64,000 bases of DNA, from positions 1 through 64,000 of the forward strand of contig NZ_JAQWGS010000003.1 of NCBI RefSeq assembly GCF_029238095.1, given 5' to 3'. The position numbers were made by a program, and so were the translations under genes. This stretch comes from Lacinutrix sp. GTDB taxonomy: Bacteria; Bacteroidota; Bacteroidia; Flavobacteriales; Flavobacteriaceae. This document shows positions 47,057 to 55,288 of the stretch, in pieces; the first letter of the stretch is position 1, and each line of letters starts with the position of its first letter. The notes beneath the pieces are model-generated. The model was not told where the DNA came from. It ran no database searches and was given only the letters and a program-made list of their open reading frames with translations.

Positions 47057-47064
47057 TATTTTTG
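47057..47064 (+). promoter_or_regulatory. hemH promoter -7 element
   Basis: TATTTTTG matches TAnnTTTG, about 80 bases before the hemH ATG. Confidence 0.45.
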
Positions 47065-47143
47065 CTAAAAAGAAAAAGAAAGCAGATTTCTATCTTTACT
47101 GGAACAACTTCAGGAAAAAACGGAAATAAAATAAAGATAATTA

Positions 47144-48184
47144 ATGAAAGGAGCACTACTCGTAAACTTAGGATCACCAGACAGCCCAGAACCTAAAGAT
47201 GTAAAAAAATACTTAGGCGAATTTTTAATGGACGAACGTGTAATCGATGTGCCACTTTGGGCAAGAACATTACTAGTAAAAGGTATTATTTTAAATACAA
47301 GACCAAAAGCCTCTGCAAAAGCCTATAAAAAAATATGGTGGGAAGAAGGTTCGCCATTAATTGTATTGTCTGAGCAGTTACAGGAAAAAGTTCAAGAACA
47401 CGTTGCTTTTCCTGTTGCACTTGCTATGCGTTATGGAAGTATGACTATTAAAAAAGGACTACAAGAATTGGTAGATAAAGGTTGTGACGAGGTGTTTTTG
47501 GTACCTTTATATCCACAATTTGCAATGGCAACAACAGAGACTATTTTAGTTTTAGCCGAAGAGATAAGACAAGCACATTTTCCAAACCTTAAAATAGAGT
47601 CTTTAAAACCTTTTTATAACAATCCAGAATATATTTCAGTCCTAGCCAACAGCATAAAAGAAGACTTAAAAGATAAAGAATATGAGCATTTGCTCTTCTC
47701 ATATCATGGTATTCCAGAACGACATATACGTAAAAGCGATATCACTAAATCGCACTGTAAACCAAGCAATAAAGAAAATTGTGTCTGTTGCAAAACACCA
47801 AGCAAAGCACACGAATTTTGTTATAAACATCAATGTAAAGAAGTTACGCGTCTAGTTGGTGAGTATTTAGAATTGGAACCAGATACGTATTCTACTTCTT
47901 TTCAATCCCGTTTAGGTTTCGATCCTTGGTTACAACCATATACAGATAGAACCATAGAGCGTTTAGGTAAAAAAGGCATTAAAAATATGGCTATTGTAAC
48001 ACCTGCTTTTGTAAGCGATTGTTTAGAAACTTTAGAAGAAATAGCAATGGAAGGCGAAGAAATTTTCCACGAAGTAGGCGGAAAAGACTTTACTACTATT
48101 CCTTGTTTAAACACTAATAAAGATTGGGTAGTGTTTCTTGCAAAACAAATTAACGAATGGTCTAAAGCAAAAGTACAAGCTTAG
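47144..48184 (+). CDS. hemH: Ferrochelatase
   Basis: This 346-residue enzyme has the family start GALLVNLGSPDSPEPKDVKKYL, the active-site His in LLFSYHGIPERH, and the C-terminal TPAFVSDCLETLEEI. It inserts ferrous iron into the porphyrin. An insert after the active-site His carries six Cys within about 30 residues (HC, ENCVCC, FC, QC at roughly 205-232), which could bind a metal or iron-sulfur cluster. hemJ follows by 3 bases, forming an operon for the last two heme steps. Confidence 0.96.
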   Translation: MKGALLVNLGSPDSPEPKDVKKYLGEFLMDERVIDVPLWARTLLVKGIILNTRPKASAKAYKKIWWEEGSPLIVLSEQLQEKVQEHVAFPVALAMRYGSMTIKKGLQELVDKGCDEVFLVPLYPQFAMATTETILVLAEEIRQAHFPNLKIESLKPFYNNPEYISVLANSIKEDLKDKEYEHLLFSYHGIPERHIRKSDITKSHCKPSNKENCVCCKTPSKAHEFCYKHQCKEVTRLVGEYLELEPDTYSTSFQSRLGFDPWLQPYTDRTIERLGKKGIKNMAIVTPAFVSDCLETLEEIAMEGEEIFHEVGGKDFTTIPCLNTNKDWVVFLAKQINEWSKAKVQA

Positions 48185-48187
48185 AAC

Positions 48188-48736
48188 ATGGAATATTATT
48201 TTTACATAAAAGCCTTACACCTTATTTTTGTAATCACATGGTTTGCAGGATTGTTTTACATTCCAAGGTTATTTGTGTACCATATAGAATCTTCTCAAAA
48301 ACCATCACCAGAAAAAGAGATACTAACCAAGCAATTAAAACTAATGTCAAAACGTTTATGGTCTATAATAGCATGGCCATCAGCTATTTTAGCAGTGTTT
48401 TTTGGGTTACTATTATTTTATTTAAATCCCTATTTAATACAAAACAGCTGGATGCAAGTAAAATTGGGTTTTATAGTTTTACTCATCATATATCATTTGC
48501 AAACACATGTTTATTATAAACAATTACAGAATGATGTTGTAAAAAAGTCATCTAATTTTATGCGTATTTGGAACGAAGGCGCAACCTTTATTCTATTTGC
48601 AGTAATTTTTTTAGTTTTATTAAAAAGTGCTTTCAATTGGATTTTTGGCGTCTTAGGTATTTTTATTTTAGGCCTACTATTAATGTTAGGTTTTAAGGTT
48701 TATAAAAACATTAGAAATACAAATCCAGAAGCCTAG
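48188..48736 (+). CDS. hemJ: Protoporphyrinogen IX oxidase, HemJ type
   Basis: This 182-residue membrane protein with four or more helices matches the HemJ/UPF0093 family: MEYYFYIKALHLIFVITWFA with His11, RLWSIIAWPSAILAVFFG, and SWMQVKLGFI with Lys92. It oxidises protoporphyrinogen IX to protoporphyrin IX in the inner membrane and replaces HemG/HemY. Directly downstream of hemH, it completes the pathway from aminolevulinate to heme within the window except hemL. Confidence 0.92.
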   Translation: MEYYFYIKALHLIFVITWFAGLFYIPRLFVYHIESSQKPSPEKEILTKQLKLMSKRLWSIIAWPSAILAVFFGLLLFYLNPYLIQNSWMQVKLGFIVLLIIYHLQTHVYYKQLQNDVVKKSSNFMRIWNEGATFILFAVIFLVLLKSAFNWIFGVLGIFILGLLLMLGFKVYKNIRNTNPEA

Positions 48737-48792
48737 TTTTTTTTGCATTCCCTAAAGGTCGTGTTTTACACTATATCTTTTTTTTGCATTTA

Positions 48793-48842
48793 GGCAACAA
48801 AAAAAAGGATGCCGTTTCAACCACTAACGCGAAATAGTGGTT
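48793..48842 (+). other. Paired hairpins upstream of histidine kinase
   Basis: GGCA...TGCC (48793-48813) and AACCACTA-N8-TAGTGGTT (48819-48842) are consecutive inverted repeats between hemJ and the kinase gene, following A/T-rich direct repeats (TTTTTTTGCATT twice). They may be a terminator region for hemHJ or a control site for the kinase. Confidence 0.4.
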
Positions 48843-48876
48843 CGATTATTGTTATCTTTAATGCAACAAAAAACAA

Positions 48877-50328
48877 ATGAAGTTAAAAAAGCTGTCTTTA
48901 CGAACCAGAATATTCATAGCCATGATTTTGCTGGTATTATTGTCTTCAATTTTAATTGCTGCAGTTTCTATATACCAATATAACGAAGAAACCCAAGACT
49001 ATCACAAACAGCGTCTAGACAGAAAAGAAACCGCTATTATTAGAAGTTTAGATTTTGTTATTCGCGAAACTACATTTCCAGTAACAACAGCAAATGTGCC
49101 GCTAATTTTTAAAACTAAAATCTACGAAGTTGCAGAGGTACATAACATACAAATAAACCTGTACGATTTAGAAGGCTCTTTGCTTATTTCATCTAAAGCA
49201 GATATAAAACAAGAAGTTACCGAAAAATGTCTAGAACCAAACGTTTTAAATGCATTATCCAACACTGCAGAGCATCGTTTCGAAGAACGTCGAGAGGAAG
49301 AAGATAAAGCTTGGAGATCTTCTTATCTCTATATTACAGATGCAAAATTTAAAGATTTAGCAATATTAAATTTACCTTATTTAGAGAAAGATGATTTTCT
49401 AGCAAAAGAACTTGAAGAGTTTCTAGAACGGCTAGCGTATACTTCATTGCTTGTTATGCTTGCTGCAGTTGCACTTGCTTTTTTCTTGTCAAAATACATT
49501 ACTAAATCGCTAAAAACCATTAGCGAAAAAATGAAGAATACGCGATTAGAGAAACGTAACGAAAAAATAAATATTAAAAACACAAGTGAAGAAATTGCAG
49601 TATTAGTGAACTCTTACAATAGCATGATTGACGAACTAGAAGAAAGTGCAGTGCAATTAGCTACAAGCGAGCGTGAACAAGCTTGGCGAGAAATGGCAAA
49701 ACAAGTAGCGCACGAAATTAAAAACCCATTAACACCAATGCGTTTAAGTGTCCAAAGTTTTCAACGTAAATTTAATCCTGAAGATGAGAATATTCATCAA
49801 AAAGTAGATGAATATTCTAAAACGTTAATCCAGCAAATAGATACTATGAGTTCTATAGCAAGCGCCTTTTCTAACTTTGCGAAAATGCCAGCTCAAAAAA
49901 ACGAAATGCTTAATGTTGTTGAGGTTGTAGATTTAACACTCGATATTTTTAACGAAGACTACATTACGTTTCAGTCTAATACACAAGAGATTATAGCAAA
50001 ATTTGATAGAACACAACTTATTAGAGTTATTACAAATTTAATTAAAAATGGCATTCAAGCGATTCCTCAAGACAAGCAACCAGAGATTCTTGTTAATGTT
50101 TCAGACGAAAATAATTTTGTTAAAATTACAGTTTCAGATAATGGAATTGGTATAACCGATGAAAATAAATCAAAGATTTTTGAACCTAAATTCACCACAA
50201 AATCTAGCGGAATGGGATTAGGCTTGGCTATGGTAAAAAATATTATGGAAACTTATGGAGGAACAATTACCTTTGTAACAGAAAAAGGCAAAGGCACAAT
50301 TTTTACGGTGGCTTTTCCTAAAAATTAA
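48877..50328 (+). CDS. Sensor histidine kinase (NtrY-like), orphan
   Basis: This 483-residue protein has a membrane helix (about 10-30), a periplasmic sensor part (about 31-180), a second helix (about 185-205), a HAMP-like linker, a HisKA box with the phospho-His in AKQVAHEIKNPLTPMRLS, and a HATPase domain (N box NLIKNGIQAIP, G boxes DNGIGI and GMGLGLAMVKNI). The box resembles NtrY-type kinases. No response regulator is adjacent, so its partner lies elsewhere. The signal is unknown. Confidence 0.92.
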   Translation: MKLKKLSLRTRIFIAMILLVLLSSILIAAVSIYQYNEETQDYHKQRLDRKETAIIRSLDFVIRETTFPVTTANVPLIFKTKIYEVAEVHNIQINLYDLEGSLLISSKADIKQEVTEKCLEPNVLNALSNTAEHRFEERREEEDKAWRSSYLYITDAKFKDLAILNLPYLEKDDFLAKELEEFLERLAYTSLLVMLAAVALAFFLSKYITKSLKTISEKMKNTRLEKRNEKINIKNTSEEIAVLVNSYNSMIDELEESAVQLATSEREQAWREMAKQVAHEIKNPLTPMRLSVQSFQRKFNPEDENIHQKVDEYSKTLIQQIDTMSSIASAFSNFAKMPAQKNEMLNVVEVVDLTLDIFNEDYITFQSNTQEIIAKFDRTQLIRVITNLIKNGIQAIPQDKQPEILVNVSDENNFVKITVSDNGIGITDENKSKIFEPKFTTKSSGMGLGLAMVKNIMETYGGTITFVTEKGKGTIFTVAFPKN

Positions 50329-50391
50329 AACGTTCTCGATACAGAATTCTTAAAAAAGAATTTTACTAAAACTGATAGATCAATTTATTTT

Positions 50392-50425
50392 GTCACTTCG
50401 AGTAATTTTTGAAGCACGAGAAAAC
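50392..50425 (+). repeat. Partial TTCGA-type intergenic repeat
   Basis: GTCACTTCGAGTAATTTTTG followed by AAGCACGAGAAAA matches one arm of the composite element at 58410-58511 read on the opposite strand, with few mismatches. Upstream, TTCTCGATACAG (about 50333) matches that element's internal part. Confidence 0.55.
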
Positions 50426-50465
50426 AGTAACAATAAGCCAAATAAAATAAAAAACAACATTTTAT

Positions 50466-51248
50466 ATGACATACGAAAACATACTTTCAGATTATCAAAA
50501 TGGTATTACAACTATAACCATAAATAGACCTTCAAAATTAAACGCTTTAAACAAAGCAACCATAGAAGAACTTCATGAAGCTTTTAAAGCGGCAAATAAT
50601 GATAATGAAACTAAAGTAATCATTATCACAGGAAGTGGCGAAAAAGCCTTTGTTGCAGGAGCAGATATTAGTGAGTTTGCAAACTTTAATATAGAGAATG
50701 GAGGTAAGCTAGCTGCAAAAGGGCAAGAATTGTTGTTCGATTTTGTAGAGCATTTAAGCACTCCAGTAATAGCAGCAGTTAATGGCTTTGCACTTGGTGG
50801 TGGTTTAGAATTGGCAATGGCAGCACATTTTAGAGTGGCCAGCGATAATGCAAAAATGGGATTGCCAGAAGTCTCATTAGGTGTAATTCCTGGTTATGGA
50901 GGTACACAACGTCTACCTCAACTAGTAGGTAAAGGTCGTGCTATGGAAATGATTATGACAGCAGGAATGATAGATGCAAATACAGCCAAAGATTACGGTT
51001 TGGTTAACCACGTAGTAACACAAGAAGAACTAATACCATTGACCAAAAAAATTGCCAGCAAAATCATACGTAATTCTACAGTCGCAATTAGTAAAGCTAT
51101 AAAAGCAGTTAATGCTAATTATCAAGATGGCGTTAATGGTTATGAAACTGAAATAAAACAATTTGGAGATTGTTTTGGTACCGAAGACTTTAAAGAAGGT
51201 ACAACAGCTTTTTTAGAAAAACGTAAGGCTGAATTTCCTGGGAAATAA
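50466..51248 (+). CDS. Enoyl-CoA hydratase (crotonase family)
   Basis: This 260-residue protein has the crotonase oxyanion-hole segments AFVAGADISEF and NGFALGGGLELAMAAHFRVAS, and PEVSLGVIPGYGGTQRL. Both catalytic Glu positions are present, fitting a true hydratase of short-chain enoyl-CoA in beta-oxidation. It is a single gene between repeat DNA and a good terminator, with no other fatty-acid oxidation gene beside it. Confidence 0.94.
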   Translation: MTYENILSDYQNGITTITINRPSKLNALNKATIEELHEAFKAANNDNETKVIIITGSGEKAFVAGADISEFANFNIENGGKLAAKGQELLFDFVEHLSTPVIAAVNGFALGGGLELAMAAHFRVASDNAKMGLPEVSLGVIPGYGGTQRLPQLVGKGRAMEMIMTAGMIDANTAKDYGLVNHVVTQEELIPLTKKIASKIIRNSTVAISKAIKAVNANYQDGVNGYETEIKQFGDCFGTEDFKEGTTAFLEKRKAEFPGK

Positions 51249-51264
51249 GACTTAAATTAAATTT

Positions 51265-51297
51265 AACCTCATGGTAATATTTATTATGAGGTTTTTT
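51265..51297 (+). terminator. Terminator after crotonase gene
   Basis: AACCTCAT (51265-51272) pairs with ATGAGGTT (51286-51293) over a 13-base loop, followed by a T run to 51297. It also borders the end of the convergent HD-domain gene. Confidence 0.75.
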
Positions 51298-51950
51298 TAT
51301 TTCTCACCTTTACATTCCGCAAAAAACTGCTCTAAAAAGCCAATCATATAATCATGGCGTTTTTTTGCTATTTTTTTACCAGAATTGGTGTTCATTTTAT
51401 CTTTTAAAAGTATTAGCTTCTCGTAAAAATGATTAATTGTTGGCGCAGTAGAGGCTTTATACTCCGCTTTTGTTAAATTAAGATTTGGGGTAATTTCTGG
51501 ATTATAGATAGCTCTATTTTTAAAGCCACCATAGTTAAAGGCACGTGCAATACCAATGGCTCCTATAGCGTCTAGTCGGTCTGCATCTTGTACCACTTGT
51601 AATTCTAGAGAATTAAAAACATTTGTTTTTTCAATACTAGAACTAAAAGAAATGTTTTCTATAATTTTTATAACGTGTTCGATAATTACAGAATCTACAC
51701 TTTTTTCAAACAGAAACTTCCTTGCTTTTTTAGGACCTACAGTATCATCTCCATCATGAAATTTACTATCGGCAATATCATGTAATAAAGCACCTAAAGC
51801 AACAATTTCTATATTTACGGTTTCATTTTTAGCAATAAGCATTGCATTATTATAAACACGCTCAATATGAAACCAATCGTGACCACCTTCTGCATTAGCC
51901 AATTCTTTTTTTACAAAAGCTTTGGTAGCTTCTATTAAATCGTAATTCAT
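51297..51950 (-). CDS. HD-domain phosphohydrolase
   Basis: This 217-residue metal-dependent hydrolase has the HD signature: GHDWFHIERVYNNAM (H), LLHDIADSKFHDGDD (HD) and VQDADRLDAIG (D). It matches the small YedJ/YpgQ-like group, which hydrolyse nucleotides or small phosphate esters. Substrate unknown. It is 1 base downstream of the acyl-ACP desaturase gene and so in its operon. Confidence 0.9.
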   Translation of the reverse strand: MNYDLIEATKAFVKKELANAEGGHDWFHIERVYNNAMLIAKNETVNIEIVALGALLHDIADSKFHDGDDTVGPKKARKFLFEKSVDSVIIEHVIKIIENISFSSSIEKTNVFNSLELQVVQDADRLDAIGAIGIARAFNYGGFKNRAIYNPEITPNLNLTKAEYKASTAPTINHFYEKLILLKDKMNTNSGKKIAKKRHDYMIGFLEQFFAECKGEK

Positions 51951-51951
51951 G

Positions 51952-52938
51952 CTATAACTTTGCAGGATCTACCCATTTAAATTGAAATGAATTTTCAGGT
52001 ATTTTAATACGTTCAGACAAACGATACATTCTAGGAGGCAGTTTCATTAAATAATCTCTAGCTTTTTCAGCTTCTTCATTTAAACCAGTAATTTTTCCAA
52101 TCTCCCAACGATCAATAAGTTTTTGTAAAATATCGACATAATCGTTAGATGTATAAACACCAATACGTTGAGCAGTATTCGAGAATTCTTCGAAAGCAGA
52201 ACCTATTTGGCCACCAGATTCTCTTAAAAAATGTGCTGGCATAGCAATTTTTCGTTTCATCATGTCATGAAAAGCCATCATCATTTGGTTTGGATCTACA
52301 GTAAAGATGCGTTCTACAAATTCGCTGTAAGCGTGATGGTGTCTCATTTCGTCTCCAGCAATAATTTTACACATTTTAGCTAATTGTTTACTCCCTTTTT
52401 GCTTAGCAATTTTTGCAACACGATTGTGCGAAACATAGGTTGCTAACTCTTGAAAGCTGGTATAAACAAAGTTCTTATAAGGATCTCTTCCTGTACCAAT
52501 ATCATGTCCATCTGCAATAAGGTGTTGCGTGGTCTTTTCAATCTCTTTCATATTAACTCTCCCAGAAAGATATAAGTATTTGTTAAGCACATCTCCATGA
52601 CGGTTTTCTTCACCTGTCCAATGTCTTATCCACTTAGACCATCCATTGGCTTCTATTTGGTCTATACCTTCAACATCCATGAGCCAAGATTCGTAACTTG
52701 GTAAAGCTTCTTCGGTAATCATGTCACCAACCAAAACCACCCAAAAATCATATGGGAGTTCTTTAGAAAGCTCCCTAATTTCTCTAACCTCTTCAAAAAA
52801 AGAATCTTTTGTAGAGTCTGGTAAAAAATCTGTAGGCTGCCAAATGGTATCAATAGGAATCAAATATTTTTCAATAAGAGAATCCACATCCTTTTCAAGA
52901 TGTTGCATCACTTCTAATCTTACATTTTTTAATGACAT
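51952..52938 (-). CDS. Acyl-ACP desaturase (di-iron)
   Basis: The product has 328 residues from the ATG at 52938, which gives the usual MSLKNVRLEVMQHLEKD; a GTG six codons upstream would overlap the next gene. Di-iron ligand motifs are present: WTGEENRHGDVLNKYL and AGDEMRHHHAYSEFVERIF. It introduces a double bond into acyl-ACP in the cytoplasm, adjusting membrane fluidity, which fits a marine or cold-tolerant flavobacterium. A PlsC acyltransferase gene ends 4 bases upstream, coupling desaturation to phospholipid assembly. Confidence 0.93.
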   Translation of the reverse strand: MSLKNVRLEVMQHLEKDVDSLIEKYLIPIDTIWQPTDFLPDSTKDSFFEEVREIRELSKELPYDFWVVLVGDMITEEALPSYESWLMDVEGIDQIEANGWSKWIRHWTGEENRHGDVLNKYLYLSGRVNMKEIEKTTQHLIADGHDIGTGRDPYKNFVYTSFQELATYVSHNRVAKIAKQKGSKQLAKMCKIIAGDEMRHHHAYSEFVERIFTVDPNQMMMAFHDMMKRKIAMPAHFLRESGGQIGSAFEEFSNTAQRIGVYTSNDYVDILQKLIDRWEIGKITGLNEEAEKARDYLMKLPPRMYRLSERIKIPENSFQFKWVDPAKL

Positions 52939-52942
52939 ATTA

Positions 52943-53680
52943 TTATATTTTAACACTGTTTTTTATTGTTGATTCTAAATGTAAAAGAAGCTTATCTGTA
53001 GAGCTAAAGTCTTTTGCACGAATTGGTTTGTGTACTGTAAACGTTATGTGGTTGCCTGTTCCCATTGGAAATTTACCATAGCGCAACGTTTTCCATGAGT
53101 TATTAATTGTTAATGGCACAATCATAGCACTTGGAATATATTTTATTAAGGTTTCTAAGCCTTTAGTTTGAAATGGTTTTGGTTTCCCATCTCTACTTCT
53201 GGTGCCTTCAGGAAAAATAACAGCTGCACGATTTGTAGACTCTATATAATTTGCAAATTTTTTAATAGCTACAATGGCTTGTCTTGGATTTTTTCGGTCT
53301 ATTAAAGCAGAGCCTCCTTTAAGCAAACTGTAAGATACACTTGGAATACCTTTGCCTAATTCTTTTTTACTCACAAATTTTACATGATGCTTTCTAAAAT
53401 ACCACATAATTGGTGGAATATCTGCCATACTTTGGTGATTAGACACAATTATAAGAGGTTGACTAGTACTTAGCTTATATGGATTTATTAATGTATGCCA
53501 ATTACCTAAACAATTTATACATCGCATTAAACAAAACTGTAAAAGATCTGCACTTTTTCTGTGCGCATTGTAGCCAAAGCCATTAAAACATAACCATTGT
53601 ATGGGATGAAATATAAGTAAACACAATCCAAAAAAAAGGAAATATATACAGGTTAATGGATAAGCTAATAGTTTTCTCAT
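52943..53680 (-). CDS. 1-acyl-sn-glycerol-3-phosphate acyltransferase (PlsC family)
   Basis: The product has 245 residues from ATG 53680 (MRKLLAYPLTCIYFLFFG), with N-terminal hydrophobic segments, motif I NHQSMADI (HX4D) and motif III FPEGTRSRDGKPKPFQ. The start was chosen because a promoter element and the preceding gene's terminator lie just upstream, inside the longer frame beginning 16 codons earlier. It acylates lysophosphatidic acid at the inner membrane, in an operon with the desaturase. This is the second PlsC of the window. Confidence 0.93.
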   Translation of the reverse strand: MRKLLAYPLTCIYFLFFGLCLLIFHPIQWLCFNGFGYNAHRKSADLLQFCLMRCINCLGNWHTLINPYKLSTSQPLIIVSNHQSMADIPPIMWYFRKHHVKFVSKKELGKGIPSVSYSLLKGGSALIDRKNPRQAIVAIKKFANYIESTNRAAVIFPEGTRSRDGKPKPFQTKGLETLIKYIPSAMIVPLTINNSWKTLRYGKFPMGTGNHITFTVHKPIRAKDFSSTDKLLLHLESTIKNSVKI

Positions 53681-53701
53681 TTTTAATAAAAATCTATATT
53701 C

Positions 53702-53729
53702 CAAAAATAGAAAAACCACGTTTAACAAA
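53702..53729 (-). promoter_or_regulatory. Promoter of the plsC/desaturase/HD operon
   Basis: On the minus strand TTTG (plus 53726-53729) and, 16 bases on, TATTTTTG (plus 53702-53709, read as CAAAAATA) match the -33/-7 pattern. The -7 ends 21 bases before the start at 53680. The -33 falls in the terminator hairpin of the upstream gene. Confidence 0.5.
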
Positions 53730-53738
53730 CGTGGTTTT
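53712..53738 (-). terminator. Terminator of bacilliredoxin gene
   Basis: AAAACCACGTTT and AAACGTGGTTTT form a 12-bp stem over the loop AAC, with flanking A/T runs. On the minus strand it lies about 50 bases after the bacilliredoxin stop. Confidence 0.8.
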
Positions 53739-53789
53739 TCTATAATACTTGGTTTAAAACAAGCTAATTAAGTTGTTTTAAAATAGGTG

Positions 53790-54200
53790 TTAGCAATGCT
53801 CGTTGTAAGCATCCATAAGGTTTTCTGCAATTAGTTCTGCAGAACGACCTTCAATGTGATGACGCTCTAACATGTGTACTAATTCTCCATTTTTAAATAA
53901 AGCCATACTTGGCGAACTTGGAGGAAAAGGAACCATATGCGCTCTTGCTTGGTTTACTGCTTCTTTATCTACACCTGCAAAAACAGTGACGATAGTAGTA
54001 GGTTTTTTATCGTTTTTTAAACTCATTTTTGCGCCTGGGCGTGCATTTGCTGCAGCACAACCACAAACCGAATTTACAACTACTAATGTAGTCCCTTCTT
54101 TTTTTATAGCTGCATCTACTGCCTCTACAGTGTGTAATGCTTCAAAACCTGCGTTTGTTAAATCTTCGCTCATAGGTTTTACTAATTCTGCTGGATACAT
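53790..54200 (-). CDS. Bacilliredoxin (BrxA/BrxB, YphP family)
   Basis: This 136-residue protein has the family start MYPAELVKPMSEDLTNAGFE and the redox motif CGC in VNSVCGCAAANARPG. Bacilliredoxins remove bacillithiol from protein thiols; flavobacteria are among the groups that make bacillithiol. It is in the cytoplasm. It stands alone with a clear promoter and terminator, on the minus strand. Confidence 0.94.
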   Translation of the reverse strand: MYPAELVKPMSEDLTNAGFEALHTVEAVDAAIKKEGTTLVVVNSVCGCAAANARPGAKMSLKNDKKPTTIVTVFAGVDKEAVNQARAHMVPFPPSSPSMALFKNGELVHMLERHHIEGRSAELIAENLMDAYNEHC

Positions 54201-54234
54201 ATCTTTTATAATTTATATTATTATTCCATTTATG

Positions 54235-54242
54235 CAAAGTTA
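54235..54242 (-). promoter_or_regulatory. Promoter -7 element for bacilliredoxin
   Basis: CAAAGTTA on the plus strand is TAACTTTG on the minus strand, matching TAnnTTTG, 35 bases before the start at 54200. Confidence 0.5.
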
Positions 54243-54473
54243 ATCAAAAACTGTGCAATAATTATTATTGCTTACTCATATAACACTTATGGTGCCATAA
54301 GGTCAGGCTATCACTACTTAAGCTTTACTTGGCATTTAAAAATAAAGTTTATATTGAGTATAGTTTAATTTTTAAGTTGTTAATGGGTTTATTTATCAAG
54401 TGACATAGCGAACCATACTAATTGACAACTAACAAAGTATTATATTTACAATCTTAAAATTTTAGTTATATCA

Positions 54474-55288
54474 ATGAATGGATTAAAATGGATTGGCGTC
54501 ACCTTAGGTTGGTCTTTTGGTGGACCAATAGGTGCAATAATAGGATTGCAATTGGTAGTATAGGCGATGCTTTCGCATCTGGTAAAGGCGGTTTTTTACT
54601 AGGTGATGGAGACCATCCGTTTGGCAGCCAACAATCACGACAAGGTAGAAGACCTCAATACGAACAAAGACCAAATTATAGAACACAGCAAGAACGACGT
54701 GACCAAACAACTTCTGGAGATTTTGAAGTAAGTTTACTGGTTTTAGCATCTGTAGTTATAAAAGCAGATGGTAAACAAGACCAACGCGAATTAGATTTTG
54801 TGCGTAAAGAATTTGTAAAAATGTATGGCAAAGAGAGAGCTAATAAAGCCTTCGATTTGTTTAAACGAGTAAGCCAGCAAACCATACCATTACGTAAAGT
54901 ATGCTTACAAATTCAGCACATGATGGATCACTCGTCTCGTTTACAACTCATACACTTTTTGTTCGGTATTGCAAAGGCAGATACAATGGTAACTGATGAC
55001 GAAGAACTTCAAATTTTTACCATTGCAGGTTATCTAGGTATAAGTTCTCGCGATTATAATAGTATAAAAGCGATGTTTTATAATAGCAGTAATAATGCTT
55101 ATAAAATTTTAGAAATCGATAAATCTGCTTCAGTAGACCAAATTAAAAAAGCTTACCGCACAATGGCCAAAAAATACCATCCAGATAAAGTAGAACATTT
55201 AGGAGATGAGCATAAAAAAGGAGCCGAAGATAAATTTAAACAAGTTCAAAAAGCTTACGAGCAGTTGCAGAAAGAACGTGGGTTTTAA
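54474..55288 (+). pseudogene. DjlA-like TerB/J-domain protein, frameshifted
   Basis: The intact start is ATG 54474 ([20 protein letters not shown]), a Gly-rich membrane segment. The frame breaks near 54548, where GGATTG is followed by CAATTGG; one extra G (GGATTGGCAATTGG) would give [14 protein letters not shown] and continue into the main frame. That frame has a TerB-like domain (about 75-180, [19 protein letters not shown]) and a C-terminal J domain with HPD ([10 protein letters not shown]). Joined, it is 271 residues, the normal DjlA-like length. Its stop overlaps the ATG of the next gene (TAATG). Confidence 0.82.

Noticed and set aside
54201-54473. Possible small gene or RNA in the 273-base gap after bacilliredoxin
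   Set aside because: Apart from the minus-strand promoter element I found no frame, hairpin or repeat that stands out.
54488-54545. Start [12 protein letters not shown] for the J-domain gene
   Set aside because: Out-of-frame reading of the conserved membrane segment; ATG 54474 gives the family-like N-terminus before the frameshift.
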